Of a stretch of 34,377 nucleotides of DNA, positions 32,135-34,377 are shown piece after piece. Both the position numbers and the translations under genes were made by a program. The notes beneath the pieces were generated by a model. The model did no database searches, was not told the DNA's origin, and saw nothing but the letters and a program-made list of their open reading frames with translations. The stretch's first letter is position 1. Each line of letters opens with the position of its first letter. The DNA is from Wohlfahrtiimonas larvae (GTDB lineage Bacteria > Pseudomonadota > Gammaproteobacteria > Cardiobacteriales > Wohlfahrtiimonadaceae): positions 1-34,377 of the forward strand of contig NZ_MVDO01000103.1 in NCBI RefSeq assembly GCF_002006755.1, given 5' to 3'.

Positions 32135-33075
32135 CCTTGGTCTTTTGGATCAAAATTAATCAATAAGACCTGTTTAGCTAACTGTTCAACCCCATTTTTG
32201 TTTTGCGGTACTGGTACTCGGCCAACACGCCACACAGTACTACGCACATTACTATCAAAAGCATCATTACCACTCCAAGAAGATTGGGATTCTACAATCT
32301 CCAAAATCTTGCCTGTCTTATCCACGCGTATAGCAACTACAGCTGTATAACCAATAGCATCCATCCCAATATTCCATTGATCTCTAAAAGCAGCTGCTAA
32401 CATCGACTGGTAACTCGCATCATTCAATGCACTCAAACCCTCCGCAGTAGCTCTAGCTTCTGCCTCAGCCTTTGCTTTTGCCGCAGCAACTTCTTTAGCG
32501 CGTTTTTCTTCAGCTGCTTTCTTTTCAGCCGCAGCCTTTGCCTTCTTCTCCTCTTCTATTCTTTTTTTATCAGCTTCTGCCTGACGCTTTTTCTCTATTT
32601 CATCGGCTTGGCGTTTTTTTTCTGCTTCCTCAGCTTTTTTCTTATCTTCAGCTTGTTTTTTCTTTAAAGCAATTTCCTCTAGTCGTTTTTGCTCAGCGGC
32701 TTCTGCTTTTTTCTTCGCTTCTAACTCTGCCAAACGTTTCTTTTCGGCCTCGGCTTTCTTACGCGCTTCTTCTGCTTTGCGTTTAGCTTCTGCTTCAGCC
32801 TTTTTACGAGCCTCTTCAGCTTTACGTTTTTCCTCGACTTTGCGCTTTTCTTCTGCTATGCGATTCATCTCATTTTCCACTTGCTCTTCATCAATGCGCT
32901 CGGAAGCAACAGGTTTTTGTGCGCCTGAAATATTAGATTCTATTTTGCTCGCAGGTGCAAATAAAGAAAATGAATCATGTTTTTCATAAATAAAATAACC
33001 TAAACCAATTACAATCATGGCGGTTAAAGACCCACTTACAATATTAGCAATCAAAGATCTTGGGCGCATATTCAT
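32119..33075 (-). CDS. tolA: TolA, Tol-Pal envelope protein
   Basis: Inner-membrane-anchored periplasmic rod linking TolQR to TolB/Pal, needed for outer membrane constriction at division. 318 residues. Domain I has a single membrane helix (about residues 9-28). Domain II (about 65-215) is a long charged helix of Lys/Glu/Ala repeats (variants of KKKAEAE and EEARKKAEAE). Domain III (about 216-318) is the compact C-terminal domain, with SYQSMLAAAFRDQWNI, YTAVVAIRVDKTGKI and a late VRSTVWRVGRVPVPQ. It is shorter than E. coli TolA (421), mainly in domain II. The ATG at 33075 starts two bases after the tolR stop; an in-frame ATG two codons later is possible. Confidence 0.93.
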   Translation of the reverse strand: MNMRPRSLIANIVSGSLTAMIVIGLGYFIYEKHDSFSLFAPASKIESNISGAQKPVASERIDEEQVENEMNRIAEEKRKVEEKRKAEEARKKAEAEAKRKAEEARKKAEAEKKRLAELEAKKKAEAAEQKRLEEIALKKKQAEDKKKAEEAEKKRQADEIEKKRQAEADKKRIEEEKKAKAAAEKKAAEEKRAKEVAAAKAKAEAEARATAEGLSALNDASYQSMLAAAFRDQWNIGMDAIGYTAVVAIRVDKTGKILEIVESQSSWSGNDAFDSNVRSTVWRVGRVPVPQNKNGVEQLAKQVLLINFDPKDQGLSYY

Positions 33076-33077
33076 AA

Positions 33078-33515
33078 TTATTCATCCATAGGGGCGGTCA
33101 TTAATTGAACATTTTGCTGCGTAATAGACTGTAACAAACTCATCGCATCAATTACCTTGCCATAAGGTGCTAATTTATCGCCCTTGACCAAGGCCTGTAT
33201 TTTAGGGTTCTCCGAGAACATCTGTGTTGCCAAGTCTATAATTTTCTGTTCTGACAACGGACTATTCGGATCCTCTGCATGATTGAAGAAAAACTCTCCA
33301 TCGCTATTAACAGAAATCACCAACATCACATCATCATTCTCTGCAGCAATAGCTGTACTTGACTCCATTTTGGGCGGATCAACATCTATCCCTACAGAGA
33401 TTGTCGTTGCTGTTACCATAAATATTGTTAATAACACAAACATTACGTCCACATAAGGGACAATGTTCATTTCGGCCTGCAAGCCTTTGCCACCTTTTTT
33501 ACGTGATCGACGCAT
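33078..33515 (-). CDS. tolR: TolR, Tol-Pal motor protein (ExbD/TolR family)
   Basis: Part of the proton-driven TolQR motor in the inner membrane. 145 residues. A basic start (RRSRKKGGKG) leads into the single helix NIVPYVDVMFVLLTIFMVTA, whose Asp in YVDVM is the proton-carrying residue of the family. The periplasmic part has the SVNSDGEFFFN and QALVKGDKLAPYGKVIDAM segments. The ATG at 33515 overlaps the tolQ stop as TAATG. Confidence 0.95.
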   Translation of the reverse strand: MRRSRKKGGKGLQAEMNIVPYVDVMFVLLTIFMVTATTISVGIDVDPPKMESSTAIAAENDDVMLVISVNSDGEFFFNHAEDPNSPLSEQKIIDLATQMFSENPKIQALVKGDKLAPYGKVIDAMSLLQSITQQNVQLMTAPMDE

Positions 33516-34222
33516 TATTGCGCTCCGTTTTGACGTTGTAATTGCATTTGACCATATTGACGCGCCAAAATATTCGCAAATTCTTCAATAAACACATCAT
33601 AATGATCTGAAATTTTCTGAATGGTATTCACAAACGAGTTATAGATCATCACTGAAGGAATCGCTACCAATAAACCTAACGCTGTCGCAATCAATGCCTC
33701 AGCAATACCAGGTGCCACTTGTGATAATGTCACCTGCTTCACCGCACCTAAGGCAACAAACGAATTCATCACACCGATCACTGTACCAAACAAACCAAAA
33801 TAAGGTGCAACTGAACCTGTTGTTGCCAGCCATGACAGTGATTTATGTAAAGTATTCTCTTCACGCTGTGCACTGGCTTCCATTGCGCGACGAATATTTT
33901 CCACCACAAACTCAGGCGAAAAAATTGGCGTTGTACGTAAACGATTAAATTCATGAAAACCTGAAACAAAAATATACTCCATACCTTCTGTATATTTCTT
34001 TTGGCTCGTCATATTATATAACTCTTGGATATCTGTGCCTGACCAGAACTTACTTTCAAATTTTTTGGCATCACGTAAAGCAAGCTTTAACAAAATCCAT
34101 TTTCGCCAAGCAATAAAGCTAACAGAGATCAACATCAAAACGAGTAATAGCATTACGATTTGCACAATGATATTTGCTTCGACAACTAATGTCCAAAGGC
34201 TCAATTGTGAGTGTGCGTTCAT
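33515..34222 (-). CDS. tolQ: TolQ, Tol-Pal motor protein (MotA/TolQ/ExbB family)
   Basis: Inner membrane channel-forming partner of TolR. 235 residues with three membrane helices: about 16-37, about 130-155 and about 170-195. The family segments are WLATTGSVAPYFGLFGTVIGVMNSF and VAPGIAEALIATALGLLVAIPSVMIYN. The ATG at 34222 has AGGA seven bases upstream, and it starts eight bases after the ybgC stop. Confidence 0.96.
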   Translation of the reverse strand: MNAHSQLSLWTLVVEANIIVQIVMLLLVLMLISVSFIAWRKWILLKLALRDAKKFESKFWSGTDIQELYNMTSQKKYTEGMEYIFVSGFHEFNRLRTTPIFSPEFVVENIRRAMEASAQREENTLHKSLSWLATTGSVAPYFGLFGTVIGVMNSFVALGAVKQVTLSQVAPGIAEALIATALGLLVAIPSVMIYNSFVNTIQKISDHYDVFIEEFANILARQYGQMQLQRQNGAQ

Positions 34223-34230
34223 GATTTTTC

Positions 34231-34377
34231 CTATGAAAATAATGATGGTAAAGGGATGGGACGACGGGTTTCAGTATTCAAACAAACTAGTTCAACTAGA
34301 CCAGATACTAATAATTCTTCATTGCGATAAATTAATTGCTGAAAACAAACTCGTGTTGCTGTGAGCTTTGCCACAGA
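34231..34377 (-). CDS. ybgC: YbgC thioesterase, C-terminal part cut by window
   Basis: Acyl-CoA thioesterase of the hot-dog fold, first gene of the tol-pal cluster. The frame is open to the right edge. The visible 48 residues include KLTATRVCFQQLIYRNEE and LLVSGLVELVCLNTETRR, ending RPIPLPSLFS at a TAG (34231-34233). This matches the last strands of YbgC (ATAQATLVCVD and RALPKSI in E. coli). The catalytic Asp region lies outside the window. The identification leans on this tail plus its position directly before tolQ. Confidence 0.8.
   Translation of the reverse strand, partial: SVAKLTATRVCFQQLIYRNEELLVSGLVELVCLNTETRRPIPLPSLFS

Noticed and set aside
32203-32989. Rightward reading frames opposite tolA
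   Set aside because: They are antisense shadows of the Lys/Glu/Ala repeats of TolA domain II and have Ser/Leu/Phe-rich nonsense composition.
1-34377. CRISPR array, insertion sequence, prophage or integron
   Set aside because: No regularly spaced direct repeats, transposase, integrase or phage structural gene was found on either strand.

Overview
The window is AT-rich bacterial chromosome (by eye well under 40% GC), densely coded with short gaps and many 1-8 base stop/start overlaps. A ybgC-tolQ-tolR-tolA block, hflD, miaA, rph, sfsA, a chaperone-usher fimbrial operon, Zur and strong Shine-Dalgarno signals indicate a Gram-negative gammaproteobacterium. The low GC and single-copy housekeeping style would fit a host- or insect-associated lineage such as the Cardiobacteriales (Ignatzschineria/Wohlfahrtiimonas type). 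That placement is an inference and was not tested.

Layout. 1-1206: 3' part of aspA (aspartate ammonia-lyase) and its terminator. 1230-6920: a leftward chaperone-usher fimbrial operon (pilin, usher, two paralogous PapD-like chaperones, two-domain tip adhesin) behind an AT-rich promoter region. 7341-12687: a leftward six-gene zinc operon, in transcription order a ZinT-ZrgA fusion, an ABC ATPase, an FtsX-type permease, a DUF3299-ZIP fusion, a second DUF3299 protein and the regulator Zur. All the genes overlap or lie within 3 bases, and a predicted Zur operator sits on the promoter. 12767-15407: rightward guaA, adk and a membrane-anchored protein of unknown function. 15423-15558: a candidate small RNA ending in a perfect bidirectional terminator. 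15577-19934: leftward argC-argJ-argB-argD. 20065-22354: a DUF3108 secreted protein and a convergent AbgT-family transporter. 22663-24645: tRNA-Asn, an alpha/beta hydrolase and a TAXI-type binding protein. 24629-30061: miaA, a lysine 2,3-aminomutase-like radical SAM enzyme, hflD, a methyltransferase, an unknown protein, sfsA and rph. 30172-34377: infA, tRNA-Pro(GGG), an outer-membrane-factor lipoprotein and tolA-tolR-tolQ-ybgC (ybgC cut by the right edge).

Two items stand out. First, the zinc operon combines parts that are usually separate genes: a ZinT chaperone joined to a ZrgA/DUF2796 domain, and a periplasmic DUF3299 domain joined to an eight-helix ZIP carrier whose second metal motif has lost its glutamate. 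It also includes an ABC pair of the FtsX/MacB class rather than the ZnuBC class. The regulator gene is the last gene of the operon it probably represses. Second, guaA encodes GMP synthetase with an intact ATP-pyrophosphatase and dimerisation region, but its N-terminal glutamine amidotransferase domain has shrunk to about 95 residues without the catalytic Cys or His-x-Glu. The enzyme should therefore need free ammonia or an unlinked glutaminase partner.
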